Shown: piece by piece, positions 44,631 to 46,590 of the stretch
Position numbering within the stretch: position 1 is the first letter of the stretch
Layout: the number at the start of each line of letters is the position of its first letter
Source of the DNA: Gammaproteobacteria bacterium
Lineage (GTDB): Bacteria > Pseudomonadota > Gammaproteobacteria > UBA9214
Reading direction: 5' to 3'
Assembly: GCA_020344335.1 (NCBI GenBank)
Contig: CP070821.1
Span: 443,469 to 490,058, forward strand
Length of the DNA: 46,590 nucleotides
Made by a program: the position numbers and the translations under genes
The notes under the pieces: model-generated
Told to the model about the DNA's origin: nothing
Seen by the model: the letters and a program-made list of their open reading frames with translations, nothing else
Databases searched by the model: none

Positions 44631-45284
44631 TTATGCCGCTTTCTTTCTTCTCGCTATCCCAATCAATCCCAGCAGGCCTGAGCCGAAGAGCCAGACGGTT
44701 GGGGGTAGAGGGACAACAGAATTTGATACGCCAAGACTTGGGCTAGCTAAAACCGAAAAGTCAATTGCTGATGCATCAGTATCAACGCCGTTCGGAAGAC
44801 GACCTAAGGTAAGACCTGTTGTAGGACTTGGAGCTAAGCTAGATGCTATGCCTGCGGTATCGTCAATAAAATTATCATTATTGTTTGGCCCATATATCAC
44901 CGTATCAATCACTACGGCCGCATTATCTATTAACCGCAAACCATCACCCGTTGCTGTAGCATTCCCCAGCCCCAGCGTCGCTGTAAGATCGGCGCCCGAG
45001 ACATTGGATTCTCCTATCACTAGATAATCACCGGATAATAATGATGTGCTGGAAAATGTAAAAATCGTTGAGAAAGAAGATGTGCCAGCATCAATTGCCC
45101 AACTGTCAATGTTTACTGTGGATGTACCATTATTATAGAGTTCTATCCATTCATTACCGCTATCAGTCCCAGAAGGATCTGGCAGAAATTCGTTAATGAC
45201 TATTGCTGCGCTTACAATTGAAGATGTTAGTAAGGTAATAACAATAGATGCGGTTGTTAGTAATGTCATGCATACTTGTTTCAT
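44631..45284 (-). CDS. Exported lamin-tail-domain protein with PEP-CTERM-like sorting tail
   Basis: A 217-residue secreted protein. A signal peptide (about 1-27, ending VSAA) is followed by a lamin-tail domain (IVINEFLPDPSGTDSGNEWIELYNNG). The C-terminus VPLPPTVWLFGSGLLGLIGIARRKKA has the layout of a PEP-CTERM sorting signal: VPLP motif, hydrophobic helix, basic end. That directs processing by an exosortase system, not found in this window. GGAGG is seven bases before the ATG. The gene is AT-richer than the region to its left. It is rich in Ser, Thr and Asn, as are many surface proteins. Confidence 0.88.
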   Translation of the reverse strand: MKQVCMTLLTTASIVITLLTSSIVSAAIVINEFLPDPSGTDSGNEWIELYNNGTSTVNIDSWAIDAGTSSFSTIFTFSSTSLLSGDYLVIGESNVSGADLTATLGLGNATATGDGLRLIDNAAVVIDTVIYGPNNNDNFIDDTAGIASSLAPSPTTGLTLGRLPNGVDTDASAIDFSVLASPSLGVSNSVVPLPPTVWLFGSGLLGLIGIARRKKAA

Positions 45285-45745
45285 GATAAATCCTCCTTAT
45301 ATTCAGTTAGTGCGAATAACTGAGGAACAGAGGAAAGAATCGACTACTGCTTGTTACGGACAAGGAGGTAGATAAGAACAAAAGAATCCAGATTAATTAT
45401 TATTCCTCCCTCCGCCCCTCGTTATTGTTTGAAACAAATACTAGAATTAGCAGAATCATTTATTGACCATAGTCAATGGCATAAATGAAACATCATCGAA
45501 TGTATTTATTAGACCTATAAACATTACAGATAGCCTGCAGCACAAATGCTATTGGAGCTAAATGATGAACGGCAACTTTGGGTCGTCTCCCGTCCTTTAG
45601 TGAATTCTTATATGGAATCATTCTGTAGGTCCGAGTTCGGGGGCAAAACGGTCATTCACCAAATACCGGAATCGCACTTATGCTGATGCATCGTACTTCC
45701 GGGTACGGCCAGAATCGGACATAGCCCACCTACAAGATCCCGCAG
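45285..45745. other. AT-rich intergenic region with regulatory and repeat sequences
   Basis: About 460 bases between two minus-strand genes. No open frame looks real. It contains an FNR/CRP-type palindrome (45463-45476, own entry), and two diverged repeat words near its end (GGTCCGAGTTCGG at about 45631 and GTACGGCCAGAATCGGAC at about 45704) that resemble those at 44.4-44.6 kb. Confidence 0.55.
45463..45476. promoter_or_regulatory. FNR/FixK/DNR-like palindrome
   Basis: TTGAC-CATA-GTCAA, a perfect two-fold site of the TTGA-N6-TCAA class bound by FNR-family regulators. It lies about 180 bases upstream of the PEP-CTERM-like gene start, far for a direct activator site. It is nested in a larger CATTTAT/ATAAATG repeat. 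Confidence 0.4.
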
Positions 45746-46225
45746 CTAGGGTGCGAGGTTATGGGCCTGTAGGTAAGCGTGTGATTCCTTGATCTGCAGG
45801 CGAGCGATCTCGGCATCACCGAAAGGCACGATCTCGATAAAGTCGTGGACATCGCCCGAACTGATGCCGCGCACCTTTAGCGCAAGTTCACTCATCTTGA
45901 TCTTGATGATGCCGCCAACCGACAGGCTGCGTGCGCGCTCTACGAGCTGTTTATGTGTTGTGTACTCGTCCTTGGTGAAGAACGCCACTTCATCGCCGTG
46001 CAGCACGAGCACGATCGAGCCTTCCAGCGGGTCAGCACCGGTCATGTTACTCAGGTGGCTGGTGCGCGCTAGTACATTGTTTACGGCCTCTGGTGTATCA
46101 ACAGCTACATCATAGACGACCCGCAGGGGTTGCATGTCTTCAGACAAGACCATGCCGCTGTGGCAGAGGCAGATCAGGGCAAGGATAAGTGGACCTACAA
46201 GTTGATTTCGAATCCAGGTAGTCAT
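45746..46225 (-). CDS. Exported DsrE-family protein
   Basis: A 159-residue protein with a signal peptide (about 1-28) and a DsrE/DsrF-like fold: YDVAVDTPEAVNNVLARTSHLSN, SIVLVLHGDEVAFF, and a C-terminal helix region. Family members in the cytoplasm take part in sulfur relay; the exported forms are uncharacterised. The conserved sulfur-carrying cysteine of DsrE/TusD is not present in the mature part. GGAGG lies seven bases before the ATG. AT-rich flanks. Confidence 0.78.
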   Translation of the reverse strand: MTTWIRNQLVGPLILALICLCHSGMVLSEDMQPLRVVYDVAVDTPEAVNNVLARTSHLSNMTGADPLEGSIVLVLHGDEVAFFTKDEYTTHKQLVERARSLSVGGIIKIKMSELALKVRGISSGDVHDFIEIVPFGDAEIARLQIKESHAYLQAHNLAP

Positions 46226-46590
46226 GGTATACCTCCCGGACGGATGTCGTTTCACGATACAGCGAGTATGCGATGAGCAAGATACGCCCTGTAGCTACCC
46301 GTAACAGATGCTAACAAACGTAACATATTATATGTGTAGCATCTTCTGGAAAATTTGCAAAAGCATTCAGTACATCACAGGGCGGATGCACAAACCGCTC
46401 ATGATTAAACCAACTAATTTACTCGGGTATACGGCCTGGAACTTTCGTTTCCGGACAAAAAGTAGCCATTCCCGAACAGTAAAAGCAGGTCCTCCATATG
46501 AAGACCGACTCAGCTAATAATTTTTGTTGTTTCAGGTAATGTTATTCGTCTTCAAAATCTATATCAGATAGATAGGAAGCTATCCCAAAT
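46226..46590. other. Intergenic end of window
   Basis: About 365 bases upstream of the DsrE-family gene. I see no convincing gene; a 69-codon open frame here has no ribosome-binding site or recognisable sequence. The DsrE-gene promoter must be near 46230-46300 but is not obvious. Confidence 0.5.

Noticed and set aside
46308..46517. 69-codon open frame at the right end
   Set aside because: No ribosome-binding site, no recognisable sequence, AT-rich noncoding character.

Overview
The window looks like a chromosomal segment of a free-living gammaproteobacterium, outside the enterics. The main evidence is gene order: cysS, folD, a tRNA cluster, tig-clpP-clpX-lon-hupB, ppiD, fabI and a yejABEF-type transporter follow the order I recall for the Pseudomonas chromosome. 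The sdhCDAB, ygfZ, sdhE and ygfX genes are also gammaproteobacterial in type. A PEP-CTERM-like protein and repeat-rich intergenic DNA fit an environmental, non-pathogenic lineage. I cannot name the genus.

Layout. 0-3 kb: 5' end of an exported protein, cysS, and folD facing it. 2.8-3.9 kb: a tRNA array (Pro, Arg, His, Lys, then Leu) with a clear sigma-70 promoter. 4-12.7 kb: protein quality control (trigger factor, ClpP, ClpX, Lon behind a near-consensus heat-shock promoter), HU, two more tRNAs (Val, Asp), and PpiD. 12.7-21.8 kb: a dicarboxylate/amino-acid symporter that appears to start at CTG, FabI, and a four-gene peptide ABC transporter. 21.8-30.8 kb: a class V aminotransferase, an exported single-cysteine MsrB, and a succinate dehydrogenase block in which sdhCDAB is flanked by its likely maturation factors (YgfZ for Fe-S, SdhE for flavinylation), then YgfX and a solute-binding lipoprotein. 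30.9-36.1 kb: an L,D-transpeptidase without a signal peptide, an FMN reductase, YqcC, a second-type EF-G (FusA2) behind a structured leader, and a CapA-like protein with a Tat signal.

36.3-43.3 kb is GC-rich. It holds a DUF1614 membrane protein, an orphan CheR methyltransferase, a striking fusion of a Clp1/Grc3-type polynucleotide kinase with an RNase Z-type metallo-beta-lactamase (38019-40019), a small conserved protein, Pcm, and a DUF4212/sodium:solute symporter pair. After about 43.3 kb the DNA becomes AT-richer and gene-poor. It carries inverted repeats, a REP-like element, diverged short repeats, a zinc-ribbon mini-protein, a DUF1330 protein, a PEP-CTERM-like lamin-tail protein and an exported DsrE-family protein.

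The most novel item is the kinase-RNase Z fusion. It joins 5'-hydroxyl RNA phosphorylation and 3'-end endonuclease modules in one 666-residue chain, with key motifs of both intact. Secondary items are a possible pseudoknot covering the sdhE ribosome-binding site, three genes whose -10 boxes sit 6-7 nt before the start codon (possible leaderless mRNAs), and the CTG start. I saw no CRISPR array, insertion sequence, prophage or rRNA. All functional calls rest on reading motifs by eye.
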